Assembly: GCA_933228675.1 (NCBI GenBank) | Contig: OW121744.1 | Location: 62,413,928-62,477,927 of the forward strand | Length of the DNA stretch: 64,000 bases | Direction: 5' to 3' | Source of the DNA: Stomorhina lunata | Taxonomy: Eukaryota > Arthropoda > Insecta > Diptera > Rhiniidae | In this document: positions 10,316 to 22,865 of the stretch, in pieces | Layout: the number at the start of each line of letters is the position of its first letter | How positions within the stretch are numbered: the stretch's first letter is position 1 | Made by a program: the position numbers and the translations under genes | Notes under the pieces: generated by a model | What the model saw: the letters and a program-made list of their open reading frames with translations, nothing else | Databases searched by the model: none | Told to the model about the DNA's origin: nothing

Positions 10316-12053
10316 ACTTCGAATTTTTGTTATTAAGTGATAAATTTAGTTTTTTTAATTACTTTTGGGTTTAAAGTAGAAACAAGCAAAGAGTTAACTT
10401 AAACTGCTTTCCTTAGAGTCAAAAAGTCAATAATCCATGAAATAGTTATAAAGTTTTTGCAGTTTTCCCATGAAAATTCGTGTCCATTTCAACATGCCTA
10501 AGAAACAAAATTTACTTTCGAATATTGAAATCACAAAGAAATCATGTCTTTTAACCATTTTATGACTTTTAAGTACTTAATTGATCAATTTTGTTAATAT
10601 ACAATCGAATTTACACAGTTTTTTTTTATACTGGAAAATGGTACTTCTTTCCATTTGCAAAAATCACTTTTCAAGTTTTTGAAAATTTTTTTAAACAAAA
10701 AATTAAAACTTAAAATTTTTTCATCGGCATATTAAAATGGACAAATGGGACAATAAAACTCAGAAAAGTTTAGGTTGATATCTTGTACGGTTTCGCTGTA
10801 CCTTTGATTTTAAATAGTGGAATTTCGCAAAAAAGTAAATTTTTTGACACCATTTTTTGACATTTTTTCAAACTTTGATCGTTTAATCGAGCTCAAATTT
10901 TGGATATCTCAATATCTGGAGCGGACTCGTTTTGTGGGGTCATCCTAGTGATTGCAGTTTGAACTAAGCTTGAATACTCATTCATTCATTCATTAAAAAA
11001 TATTTAGGTTTTCTTTAATCTAATAAATTACTAAAACTTTTTTTAATCAAGAACGAAACTATTGTTGTCAAATATATGTACTTAGTCCTTCGTTTCTCCT
11101 ATTTTTGTTTTAAAAAAATAAAATGTATCGGTTGGTTATCAAAAGAGGCATTTCTTTGCCTAATTTTTCGGTGACCGAAAAGTAATGATGAAGTTCTAAT
11201 ACTTCCTTATAAGTGCAATCTATAAATGGATATAGCAGAGATAGCAAGAGATTTAGTTTTTGCATTAAATAAATTTTAAATTATCAGCCAAAGACTTTTA
11301 AAGATAGAAATAAATTTAAAACATTCATTACAAATTTGAATTTTTAAAACAATTTTTGTTCAGAAATGCTCTACGTTTTCAAATGGTTCCATTATTTTGC
11401 TTATAATTGTGAAGAAAACGAATTATTTAAACACCATTCAAATCCAATAATGTTATTTTGAACATAATATAAAAACAGTATATAATATTATATATTTATA
11501 TAAAAGCTTATAATTAAAAACATTCAAATAACTTAACCAATATTTAATTGTGCAGTTTAAAAAAAAATAAAAAAAAATAATTAAACAAAAACAATAATTT
11601 AAAATCAAATGTAAAAATATGCAAAAATGAATTAAAAAAGTGTACATGTAGTTATACATAAATACATACATACATCATATATAAGAAACTGTATTTAACA
11701 AAAAAAAATATATAAAAAAATGAAAAAAATATTAACCCCTTAATGTATAAATTCAATAAATTCTGAAAATGTTAAAAAAGATGTTTAATTTTTTACGAAG
11801 AAGTAAGTACAACACATAAATATTTTCAAATTTAAATTTCTCAAACACTGAAAAAAGGTTTGTAATCTATTACTAAGCAGTTGTTTTCAAAGATATGTAG
11901 ATAAAACCTTAGATCTCTGTTTATAAAGGCTCTATAAAGTTTTATATAGAGCCTAAAAATTTTAAATTGGGCAAAAATCGTCCTTCATTCGACAGTAACT
12001 TACATGTAACATCACCCTCAGAAATTCGTTATAATAAAAAAAATTTAGCTTTT
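10316..12053. other. AT-rich region, no gene recognised
   Basis: The stretch is low-complexity sequence with poly-T and poly-A tracts and a short ATTC tetranucleotide run near 10979-10993. Nothing here resembles a protein, RNA gene or a repeat seen elsewhere in the window. Confidence 0.4.
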
Positions 12054-12059
12054 TTTATT
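12054..12059 (-). terminator. Polyadenylation signal of the Harbinger-derived gene
   Basis: TTTATT on the plus strand is AATAAA on the minus strand, 77 bases beyond the stop codon of the gene at 12137-18349. Position and orientation fit; other A/T-rich matches are nearby. Confidence 0.4.
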
Positions 12060-12136
12060 AAAATTATTTTTAATAATGATAAGTTAACAATTATTTACAC
12101 GTAATTATGTAAATATACATACTTTTTTTTATGTAA

Positions 12137-15100
12137 TTAATTAATATCCATTTCATAGGAAATTTCTTCATTTAAAAAGTAATTTGCCAATATGTCCCTT
12201 AAATTATAAGCTTCATATGTAGATTTTATAGCTTCATTTGGCATAACATTACGTAGTGGTTGATCTCCATTGCCTTCCAGTTCTCCACGCCATTCACCTA
12301 AATGCGTCTCACCATCTTGATCTCTGGAATCAACAAAATTATCTGGGCAATACAAGTTATCCTCATCATTCGTCATTATAAAGTTGTGCAAAACAATGCA
12401 TGCCAATATTATGGTTTTACAATTTTCTCCTAAAAACTCTAATGTTAAAAGAGCTCTCCAACGTGCTGCCAATATTCCAAAAGTATTTTCAGCAACAGCA
12501 AGAGCACGTGCAATATTATTGTTAAAAAAGTTATTAGCTGCATCTAATTCCGTTTCCAAATAAGGGCGCATTATATTTTTTCTAAGTGGTAATGATGTGT
12601 TGGAAATAAAATAATGGGGAAATGGTGGTAGTGATGGATATAAGGGTTTATTCGATGGTAAAGGTAAATTATCAGAAAGTAATAAACTTCCAAATGACGA
12701 TTCACGAAAAATTTCTGCAATAAAAAAATAATTGAAAACAATAGTATTAACAAATACAAAGTTTAAAATTCAAATACAAAGTTTTATTCAGGTTGGATAC
12801 CAGGAAAGCGAGCCTACTTGACGCCAAATCTTGGACATTCAGTTATATGGAAAAAGTAAGGGTTTTTTTAAATGTTTGAATAAAAATTCCACTTAGAATG
12901 TATTTTTAAAAAAGTGTTTAATAGCAAGGTACGGAGAACTAAATGGACCCCAAACAGTTTCCATGTTTACCGTATGGGAACACAAGGGTTAGTTTGTATA
13001 AAAATGTATTTAAAGGGGCCTTTGAACGATTTTTTAAATTTTCATTGAAATATAACAATAAAAACATGTAGTTTTTAGTACTTTTTTTTAATTTAATATA
13101 TTTAAAAATTTTATTTTTGGTAATAAAAGGGTTAATGACATCCGATTTCAACCAAATTTCAAATATATATTTCTACCCATAGAAACAATAATAATTTCAG
13201 TTCTGCTTATAAAAGCTGCTAATATATAACAATTCTCGTGCTTTATTATAACTTTGGTGAAAAATTGGGTTATAAAATCGTTGATTTTAAGTCGCAGCAA
13301 CGGCTAAGCCGTTAGAGATATTGATCTATTTTTTTTCTTTGTGATTAACTGCAGGGTGTTCTTACAAACACTTAACAAACTATTGAAAAAAACCAATAAG
13401 CAGTTTTAAAAACGGTATGAAAAAAATACTTTTTTTCGTCCTATGCAAAAGTGACTTAACGTTAGTCCACTGTACCAAAAATGGATATTTAAATGTCTTA
13501 AGATCTTAAAAGAAGTAAAAAAAGTCAAACTTATTACAATTTTTCAAAATAATAAATTTTTAAAAAGTTTTACTGTAGTGTGCAATACACTCCCAAGATC
13601 CCAATTTATTAAAATTATTTATTATTGTAATAAATAGTTTTTTGATAAAACCAAAAAATGTTGGTGGTTAAACCTTTCCTCGATGAGTTTGTAATAAATT
13701 GAGATCTTAGAGCAATACACTACCGTAAAACTTTTTAATTAAATGTTTGATGTCCCAAAAATTTTTGATAAACCTTTTTAAAAAATTTGTTATTGCATAT
13801 ACTCAGAAAAATTTTGGAAAAGCATTAATAATTAGGAAAGTTTTCAACCGATTTTAGAGTAACATAACTCGTTGGAAAGCCCATTTATTTATCAGTAGTA
13901 CCGTGGTATTAAACACTTTTTAAAAAATTATTATAACTGGAATTTTTTTTAAACATATGTATATAGAAACCCCTTTCCTTCTTCCTTTCCCTATATCCGA
14001 TATGAATGAAACATTGTATTTAGAATATTGGGGTCGAATGTCAAAAATTTGGGTGTACGTCTTTCTGTATTACAAAGTTTAATTTTCTCCATACAAAGGT
14101 TGGACACTCTAGAGTAGACTTATTAAAATATAAGTTTAGACTGCGTTGGGTTCCTGGTCATTGCAATATCGAATAATATCAATAACTAAGCTGATAACGA
14201 AGCAACAATACAAGGCTCGAGCTAATGTTTCAAACAAATGGTGACAGATATAGGCCAATTTGTCATATCTATATGGGCATTAAGTCTTGGATGAACGAGA
14301 AAACCACAAGGGCTGGTGTAATATGGTAGCCTTAGGCTTTAAGGCTTAAATTAGATATAGGCAGAACCAAATTTTTGTTTTTTAAAGAACAAAGTTGTTT
14401 TAGGAGAACAATGTTAATAAAAAGGCTATACCACTTCAGGATATCCAGTAGTATAAACTGAGTAATGTAGTTTTTGTATTTGGACTCTACTTAAATCTCT
14501 AATATTCTATCGTAACCCTAGCTTTTTCCACATTTAAGTGTTTATATCCAATTTCGGCAATAGGTTGATATGGAAGCAATAAATGTGGACCGTTTATCGA
14601 GTTTTAGCAAAAAAAAAAAAATAAATATGTTCAGATTTATAAGTGACTTGAGTTGGTCTTTCATGGGAGGCATTGTCAAATATGATCAGATTACAAAAAA
14701 CATTGGTACATCGATTTTAATACAAGCAATATTTTTTTCTAAACTTCACTCAAATCCAAATAAATTTGAGGTTGTAAAAAGCCAAAATCTAGCAGAGCAC
14801 TGTAACAGTAATGAGTTCTGATAAAAATAAATACATATATTTTTAGCTTCATATAGTTTTAATAGTTTTACTTACCTTCATCATTCTGAGTTTTGGAAAA
14901 TCCTAAGCTAACAGCTGTAAATTTATAACTAGTATCACATACTCCCATCACAATAACAGTTGGGGGTTCTCCATTTTTCTTTACATTATTAAGATGTATT
15001 TTCACGTGCTTCCCTTGGATGGCGCCCACACAATTAGGAAGTTTCAATTTACTTTTAAAGTCATCAGCAATATCAGCGTACTGAGAAGTTGTAAGTTCAT

Positions 15101-18100
15101 TGAGATAAATTGGTGACAATAAGTCCCATAAAGTAATGCATGTCTCCAAAACAATTATACGAGCAGTTGATTTACCTAATTTATGTCTAAAGGCAATTGA
15201 TTGTAATTTTGTTCCATACGCCAAATAGCTAAAAAGATTTATATGTACAAAATTAATTTTATGTGCATTTTTATTCAAAATGTTCTACTTTTAATTTTTA
15301 TATTTCTTAGAAACGCATTCAAATTTGGAAGAAAGTAAGTAAATCGTCACCAGAAATCAAAAAGGCATAAGAACTCTTACAAGAGAAGCAAAAAACACTG
15401 AAGTACGAGCAAGTCTTTATAGTCTTGTATAGGCTCAACAACTCCTAAAACCAGGGCGTAAGTATTTCAGAAATTTTAGTCAAACCATTAAAACTTTTTA
15501 AACTATAATTATAGAAGGATTTATGTATTTAAAAATCAGAATCTTTCAATACGAAAGTTTATCCTGCGAAATGCTGCAGTTAATGAGATGACTGCCGCCT
15601 TTTTAAGTATCGAGAGGAATCAAATAAAATGCCTTTAGTTGTCAAGGAATCAAAACAAAAACTGATACTGAACCATATGTTGAGAACTATAGCTTCTAAG
15701 CTGAGAACCATAACTTCTAGGTTAGAAAAGAATTTGTTCACCTTGGTACCGCCGTCAACATAAATAACCACATACATAAGTTTGGAAATCAAACAAAGAA
15801 CCATGCTTGCCAAGAGATGTTATTTTGACCTAAGCAGGCAACTAAGAATAAAACCCTCTCTGTAAGAACTAAAAACTTTCAACTCGAATAATTTGTGTAC
15901 CCTTACAGATCTTGAACTCGCAAAAACTTCTGTATACTGCGTAATTGGCATGCAAAAAAAATCAATTGAAGCATTCAAGTTTTTCTTCATATTTCGTCTT
16001 CTTCTGCATTCGTTTTAACATTTAGACAAACGTCGTTGTTCTACGAAATAGACACCATACTTAGGGAATAAATCCACTTTCCTCTAAATTTTAATTTTGT
16101 CACTTCTTATACTACTTAATGGCTGCCAAAATTTAAAACTCATTTTCGCCACTTTTTAATTTTTTTCGCATATTTTTTGGCCGCCTCAAAGAATTAAAAA
16201 AAAATAGATAACGATTTGTAGACCTTTCAATTTCGCACCGTTTGATTTATATCTCGTTAATGTGCTTTATATACGACAGGTGTAAATGAGGAAAATACCG
16301 GTTTTTCGTGGAGCACACTCGCAAATATGAATGAGAGTTTCCAAACTACCGCGTAAACCGAGTTTTTTGCTATTTAGCACATAAAAGCAAAAGCGCACCA
16401 AAAAATCATTGTTTGCAAAAATTTTATGAAGATTTTGAAAATCGTGCTAAAAAGTGCATATGGGTTTAAATGGATTTAGATTGCATGAAAGCGATGTCAT
16501 TTATAACCGATTTGCATCAAAAGTTTGCCAAAAATCTCTTTATTAACTGAGAACGTGAACGTTTTATCTAAAAACATTTCAATGGAGCACGTCGCGAATT
16601 TAGCTCAAAATTGATCAGGAATGGTCTTAAAACAGTTCTTAAAAAAAGCTTTACCTTAGATCTGAAGCGCACCAAAATATTATAAGGATTAACGATTTGA
16701 CGGACCAAATAAGAATTTTGTATTTTAAAAAGATATGCACCTATTAAAGATTACATTTAAATAAAAAATTTATTTAAATTAAATTCGTCCATATGTCAAT
16801 AATATTGTATTGTATTGTAATAATATTGTCCATTTGTCAAATTTCGCGAAAATCGCTTAAAAAAAAATATTGTTAAAAAGTATTTTTTTCACTTGCATAA
16901 TTTCATTATTTCTTCGTGTTAAGGCATATATAAATTACCATAATACCATGAAACGACATAACACCTGAAATTATTTAAGTTCTGTCAAAATCAACTTAAA
17001 ACTAATAAAAATAAAACAGTTTTTATTTTTCTTAGAAATTTTTGTTTTAACCGTCATAACTTCTGCGCGCATCGCGTAAAATCATTAACGCGAACGAATT
17101 TTATATTACTTTAATAGAACCCCAACAAAAATTTAAAACTATTTGATTTTTCTCCATATATAACTCCCCGATAACATTCCAATTGGAACAAGGGGTACTT
17201 CTCTCAGACAATTATCAGATTCTATTTTTAGACTCACTGTAAGGGACCTACTTTTTAACTCCGGCTCCGAACGGCAAATGCATTAGTTAGAGAAGTTTTA
17301 CATAGCCCAATACTCAATAACCAGTGGCTAGCTGAGTTATGAGGAGAACAAAAATTATGTTTTATTTTATGGTGCTAAATCATGGAAACTTTCATATTCT
17401 GATGAAGCCATTATTAAAGTTTATTTTTGTACAAAAACCTGGTTTATTCAAAAAGTGACGAACTTATTTATTTGCATTTCAGGTGACGAAATAACTAGTA
17501 TGTACTTACTTTAATGTAAGCGCAAGTCTTTCCTCTGCACCCACGGTTTGTCTCTTTTTTTTCAGAGAGCTTGTAACAAACGTTAGTAACCAATCAAATA
17601 AAGGTTTGGTCATTCTAGTATGAAGGAAAAAATCCTCTTTACTCATTGTTTTTATATTCGCAAAAACTTTTCGGTGATATCCACTTCTAGCACGATCATG
17701 ATTTGTGGGACGAACGCCCCACCTACGTACACGTTTCTTTTTAATCGCATTGAGTGACTTTTTGTTTCTTTTTATCACAGTTTTTTTCGAGACAATTTCG
17801 TTTTGGTTAATGATATGTTCCTGAAAGAATGTAATTAGGTATGTATTATGAAGTTTTTACTGTGAAGACTAAAATAACAATACCAACCTGTATATTACTT
17901 GCAGAGTCTAAAATCTCAATGCCTGAGCTAAGATTACTGTCTGATGACGAGTGAAGTAAATCTTCTATTTGAGCCTTTATTTCACTATTGGAGATTTGAT
18001 TAGTTTTGATCTCTTGGTTATTGGCGAAATGTGAACCAAGTCGTTTAATTCCAGAAGAAGCCAAAGAAACTTGTTTGTTTGAATCACTTGAATCATTATT

Positions 18101-18349
18101 TGACTCGTCGTTATGGCTCAATTGAGTGTCATTATTTAAGGGAGCTCGCTCCATTTTAGAAATTGGAACCGTTTGCACTTGAAAATTTTGATTTGTTCGT
18201 GCTACGTTGTCCGATTGGATTTTTAGGACTCGCTCCTTGAAGTTGTGATGTGTACTTTTATCATCTCTGGTTTTTTCATTTTTCAGTTTAATATAATTTA
18301 CGTATAAATTCAACAAACTCGCAATCATAAACTTTTGATTAGAAGGCAT
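12137..18349 (-). CDS. PIF/Harbinger (HARBI1-like) transposase-derived gene, four exons, catalytic residues altered
   Basis: Exons on the minus strand are 18349-17888, 17820-17510, 15228-14876 and 12714-12137. They total 1704 nt (567 aa plus stop), and every junction is GT-AG and keeps the frame (phases 0, 2, 1). Exon 1 gives a polar Ser/Asn-rich N-terminus. Exon 2 carries the typical HARBI1 start (RRWGVRPTN, then FLHTRMTKPLFDWLL and AEERLALTL). Exon 3 has the helix-turn-helix-like LGKSTARIIVLETC and the DDE entry GAIQGKHV. Exon 4 has FISNTSLPL and VAENTFGILAARW. In active relatives these motifs read GAIDGKHV, VGDxAFPL and VxENxFG, so D1 is Gln329 and D2 is Asn414, while E3 (Glu451) is kept. 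An intact spliced frame with lost catalysis suggests a domesticated gene like the PIF-derived genes described in Drosophila, probably a DNA-binding nuclear protein. A recently dead transposon is the alternative. Confidence 0.8.
13568..13741. mobile_element. MITE, family Q, copy 1, in the last intron of the Harbinger-derived gene
   Basis: The left end TTTTACTGTAGTGTGCAATA is mirrored at the right end by GCAATACACTACCGTAAAA. The core TAAATAGTTTTTTGATAAAA, followed by CCAAAAAATGTTGGTGG, is shared nearly exactly with the copy at 53126-53332. Confidence 0.65.
14120..14350 (+). mobile_element. Retrotransposon RNase H fragment
   Basis: Translation near 14140 gives LRWVPGHCNIE and then, after a frame break, ADNEATIQGSS. 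This is the WVPGHxxIxGNExAD motif at the end of non-LTR RNase H domains. A related piece is at 31310-31640 on the minus strand. It is a short dead fragment inside an intron. Confidence 0.5.
17159..17345 (-). mobile_element. SINE copy, 5' truncated, in intron 2 of the Harbinger-derived gene
   Basis: On the minus strand it runs from CTCATAACTCAGCTAGCC through GGAGCCGGAGTTAAAA to CCTTGTTCCAATTGGAA and TGTTATCGGGGAGTTATAT. It matches the body and tail of the SINEs at 5292 and 44308 but lacks the tRNA-like head. Confidence 0.75.
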
Positions 18350-18559
18350 TTTTTTTAAATTATTATTGTTAATTTTTATTACAAACTTAATGAACTTTTT
18401 AAAAACCCCACTAAATATTTTTGCTTTATTTATTTTTGTTTACAAATATTATTTATAGAGTTGTAAAAGTATTGAGTACTTGTGTTTTGAGTGCTAGCTA
18501 TCAGGGATGGCAAATATGGTAGTAATTTTTAATATATTTAAGATTGATTGATTGAAACC

Positions 18560-21260
18560 AATTCTATCCGAAGAAATCGAACTATAAGACCTGATATAGG
18601 CATGAAAGAAAGTGCAAGAAGTAAGATGGACAGGGCAAGGGGAGATACGAAATGAAAATACTGTGTTTCTTTACTCCGGCCGCCCGGTACGCGATGAGCA
18701 TAGTAGAGGTGTGGGATTTCTAATATATAAAGATAAAAACTAATATATAAAGATAAAAACTAAAGCTCGCAATTTGATAATTATCAATGTCTACGCTCCG
18801 ACTGAAATCCAACCTGAAAATGATAAGGATGAATTTTATGATGTACTTAACAGTTGGATGAACAGCAACGTACATAACTGTGATATTACCATGATACTTG
18901 GCGACTTTAACGCCAAGGTAGGTTCAATTAATAACGATTTGGAATGTTATATTGGTAAACACGGTGACGGAGTAAGAAACGATAATGGAGAACGGGTGGT
19001 CGAGCTATGTTGCGAAAAGAATCTTGTTGTGGGTGGCACTATTTTCCCTCATAAAGAACAGCATAAAATAAAATAACCTGGATTTTGCCGAATGGCATCA
19101 CAAAGAATCAAATCGACCATATTTTAATAAATTCTAAGTGGTGATCATCTTTACTTGATGTACGCTCGAGACGCGGAGCTGATATAAATAGCGACCATCA
19201 TTTAGTGTGTAAAATTCGACTAAAGGTTGCTGCTCTGAGGTCTGATACGGCGAAAGCAGATCGGTAAATAGATGTAGCGAAACTGGAATCCGAAAGTCAT
19301 CGGAATGCCTTTATTATTTCCATAAGGAATCGGCTTCCAGATGTAATAAACAGCAACGGTGCCAGTATTAATGAAATTTCCAGGTGTGTTACACAAACAT
19401 ACAATGAACAACTAATACGCTGGATGGAGCACTTCAAGTCAATACTTAACAGCTCTATTGGATTAACACCACTGGCTGAAGTGCATAATGAAACCAACCA
19501 TGATAGTATATTCAGAGGAATTTCCGACAGTCCACCAACAATACAAGAAGTAAAGAACGCTATTAAAATCCTTAAACGCAACAAGGCCCCGGGCAATGAC
19601 AATATTTCAGCGGAGATGCTTTTATGTGATGTTGAAGGATCGTCGAGATTGTGGCACCCATTTGTGCGTGAAATATGGGAAGAAGAAGCTCTGCCAACCT
19701 CTTGGAATGAAGGTATACTAGTCAAAATACCAAAAAAGGGTGACCCCAAAGACTGCAATAACTACAGGGGTATAACACTTCTCCCAATACCTAGCAAAAT
19801 AATAAGTCGTGTAGTTTTGAACAAAATATCCGACGCAGTTTTCTCTACACTCCGCGAAAATCAGTTTGGGTTTAGGGAAAACCGTTCTTGTGTTCATCTA
19901 ATCTACACAGTAAGAATAGTATTAGAGCAATGTAATGAATTCCGCACTCCTATTTACCTAGCGTTTATCGAATTTATGAAGGCCTTCGACAGTGTCAATA
20001 GAAGATCGTCATCGACAACATAATGCGCACGGCTCTAAATGGTAGACACGGTATTCAATGGACACCCTTTAAACAACTTGAGGACTTGGAATATGCCGAT
20101 GACGTATGTCTTCTAAGCCAAAGCTCGGGCAACCTTCAAGAGAATACTAACGCTATTACTGCTGAATCTCGTATAGCTGGTCTTGAAATTAATATTTCCA
20201 AGACAAAGATTATGCCTGGAGGCTATGACGCAAACAATTTTGAACAGAATATCCGACGCAGTTTTCTCTACACTCCGCGAAAATCAGTTTGGGCTTATGG
20301 AAAACCGTTCTTGTGTTGATCTAATCAACACAGTAAGAATAGTATTAGAGCAATGTAATGAATTCCGCACTCCTATTTACCTAGCGTTTATCGAATTTAT
20401 GAAGGCCTTCGACAGTCTCAATAGAAGATCGTCATCGACAACATAATGCGCACGGCTCTAAATGGTAGACACGGTATTCAATGGACACCCTTTAAACAAC
20501 TTGAGGACTTGGAATATGCCGATGACGTATGTCTTCTAAGCCAAAGCTCGGGCAGCCTTTAAGAGAATACTAACGCTATTACTGCTGAATCTCGTATAGC
20601 TGGTCTTGAAATTAATATTTCCAAGACAAAGATTATGCCTGGAGGCTATGACGCAAACCCGTTGACACACATCAATGTGAATAACGAGGTTATTGGGCGT
20701 TTAGATACTTTCAATTACCTGGGAAGTTTAGTAACTACAAAAAGTGGCGCAGACGAGGATATTAAATCGCGTATTAATAAGGCAAAATCTGCATTCGGCA
20801 TTCTTCGAGCTATTTGGAAATCTCGGCAAATATCAACAACAACTAAGTTACGAAACTACTCGAATGTCAAGTCCATCCTGTATTACGGCTGCGAAAAATG
20901 GAAACGCACAAATGCCATCGATAAACGACTGAATTCTTAATATATGGTGGCCGAATCGCATAAGAAATGAAGATCTACTTAATGCAACAAACCAAATCCC
21001 TGCTTCCACAGAGGTATGTCAACGGAAATGGCGATGGATAGGCCACAAACTTCGAATGCTAAATACCAACAAGGAAGCGGCCGTCGTGTTGGTGCACCTG
21101 CTAGAATGTGGAGAAGATCAATTGATGCGGAGTTACAAGCAGCAAACTATTCATGGAATGATGTATGCCTAACATCTCGCAATAGAGTCCGATATAAAAG
21201 GATGGTTGAGGCCCTATGCTTCACTGGGAGTCAACCTTGGTACAACTGCGAATTACAATT
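18560..21260 (+). mobile_element. Decayed RTE/CFDP2-type non-LTR retrotransposon
   Basis: Frame-broken sequence shows, in order: an endonuclease (VQEVRWTGQGE near 18618, INVYAPTE at 18780, ILGDFNAKVG at about 18894, and NQIDHILINSKWW near 19100); a reverse transcriptase (KRNKAPGNDNISAEML at about 19575, VKIPKKGDPKDCNNYRGITL at about 19725, RENQFGFREN, and AFIEFMKAFDSVNR); then EYADDVCLLS (the YADD catalytic motif, about 20090) and NYLGSLVTTKSGADEDI (about 20716). The tail contains RKWRWIGHKLRM at about 21021. The order endonuclease, RT, C-terminal WIGH motif fits an RTE-type element. The 5' end is missing; frameshifts, early stops and an internal duplication make it inactive. Confidence 0.85.
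19815..20658 (+). repeat. 423 bp tandem duplication inside the RTE element
   Basis: The block TTTTGAACAAAATATCCGAC at 19815 recurs at 20238, and the copies remain nearly identical to GGCTATGACGCAAAC at about 20221 and 20644, giving a period of 423 bp. The few differences (FGFREN vs FGLMEN, for example) suggest a recent event. It duplicates the RT palm including YADD. Confidence 0.85.
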
Positions 21261-21743
21261 AATTGTTACAATTCAAGAATTTTATTATTTCATACCATGA
21301 TTTTCACATTATTTGTTTAGAAGAATCTCGAAGGCATTTTTGAAAAGTTATTTTAAATTAATCAATATGAAAAAATGTGTCTGTATGTACATTGTACATC
21401 TTAAAAAAATTCTCTATTTAATTTACTAGAACGCACGTCTCTATATGAGTCCCTACGCGGGCTTTTTGAAATCATACATTTATATCAGCTATATCTATAT
21501 ATTAAGGAGTTTATCATTGCCCAGGCTAAAAATCTAAAGCCTAAAATCTGTAATTTGGACATTATCTTTATTAATTTGTACTTTCATTAGGAAGGTTATT
21601 ACAATTTTTTCCTATTTTGAGGCTTACAAATATTGATTATGTAATATATTGTATGATATTGATAAATTAAAAATATAAAATGTCAAAACTGGGTTAAAAA
21701 CAATTTGGTGTTGTTTAATGTCCTAAGTCAAAACAACTTATAG
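21261..21743. other. No gene recognised
   Basis: AT-rich flank of the RTE element; no frame or repeat was identified. Confidence 0.4.
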
Positions 21744-22053
21744 CCTGTTCCACGATTTCGAAAGAAAATCTACTCGAAAGAAAGTGAATAAATTCGAAAT
21801 AATGTTGGTTCCACTATTTCGAAGCCTTTCGTTCGTTTCTATTCGAAAGCAAAACATCAAATGACTCATTTTGACATTTGCTTTCGCATTGCTGGTAACT
21901 TGTTCGAAATAGTGGAACAGAAATTTGTTTGAAAATACTTACGTTTTCTTTCGACTTATCTTTTGCATAAAATAAAGTTAATGAAACGGAAAACAAATTT
22001 CTTTCGTATAGGATAAGAAAGAAAACATTCTTTCGAAATCGTGAGCAAAACAG
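21744..22053. mobile_element. MITE with CTGTT...ACGATTTCGAAAG inverted ends
   Basis: The left end CTGTTCCACGATTTCGAAAG is matched in inverse by CTTTCGAAATCGTGAGC...AACAG at the right end. TTCGAA and TTTCG motifs repeat through the 310 bp interior. It is non-coding; the target duplication is not resolved. Confidence 0.6.
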
Positions 22054-22138
22054 AAGTAAAATAGAAGCTATATAAAGATCCTATAAGAAAAAAACAATTA
22101 AAATAATTGGTGATCTTGATAAAATCGTCTTATTTATA

Positions 22139-22640
22139 AAGGGTGTCCCAACTAGAACGCAATTTTTAAATTTTAAATATATTACAGATATTTAAAAATA
22201 AGTCGTGAAACTTTATTATATAGTAAAGTAGAAAGAATGAAGTTATGTATGGAACAAAATATCGTGCAGATGGTCGCCGTGGCTTTGCTGTCACACACGC
22301 GATCTTTTATTGAAATTTTCAATGACCTTTTTGTATAAATACTGCGGTATTTCATTAATGCAGCGGCCAATTTCCAATTTAAGGCTGGAGTCGTTGTCGG
22401 CTTAATCTAAAGGTGTTAAACTGCACGCTCTAGGCGGCCAATTTTGATCTCCAAAACGCGAAATAACACGACCGGGAAATGACTGATGTAGCAATTGAAT
22501 TGTTTCTCTGGCTATATGACATATTGTTCCATACATGACCTCATTCTGTCTACTTTACGATATAATAAAATTTCACGATTTTTTTTTATATCTGTGTTTT
22601 ATTTAAAATTTAAAAATTGCGTTCTAGTTGGGACACCTTT
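22139..22640 (-). mobile_element. Deleted mariner/Tc1-type element with TA target duplication
   Basis: Terminal inverted repeats of about 40 bp start AAGGGTGTCCCAACTAGAAC and end GTTCTAGTTGGGACACCTTT. TA lies on both sides (22137-22138 and 22641-22642). The interior minus strand keeps one transposase piece: LLHQSFPGRVISRFGDQNWP, then PRACSLTPLD followed by a stop. At 502 bp it is an internally deleted copy of the same family as the relics at 9230, 36130 and 42155. It ends 225 bp before the Mat1 start codon. Confidence 0.85.
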
Positions 22641-22865
22641 TATATTTTTGGGTAACGGTATAATACTAAAAATTACAACACTAAATGAAACTACTATCAA
22701 AGTAATATCCATCACTGGTAACAACGATAACAAAACAGCTGACATGCATATGGCTTGTGCCATCTCAAAAAATAAAAAAAAAGTAAACATTTGCTTTTAC
22801 AAGACAAAATTTTGCCGGTGGACATTAATTTTATTAATTGTAAATTTGCAAAGTAACCCGATATC

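Noticed and set aside
12571..12759. Separate 62-codon frame rich in Tyr, His and Ile
   Set aside because: It overlaps exon 4 of the Harbinger-derived gene in another frame; the spliced reading explains this stretch.
19297..19758. 153-codon minus-strand frame
   Set aside because: Antisense shadow of the RTE reverse transcriptase; the plus strand carries the recognisable motifs.
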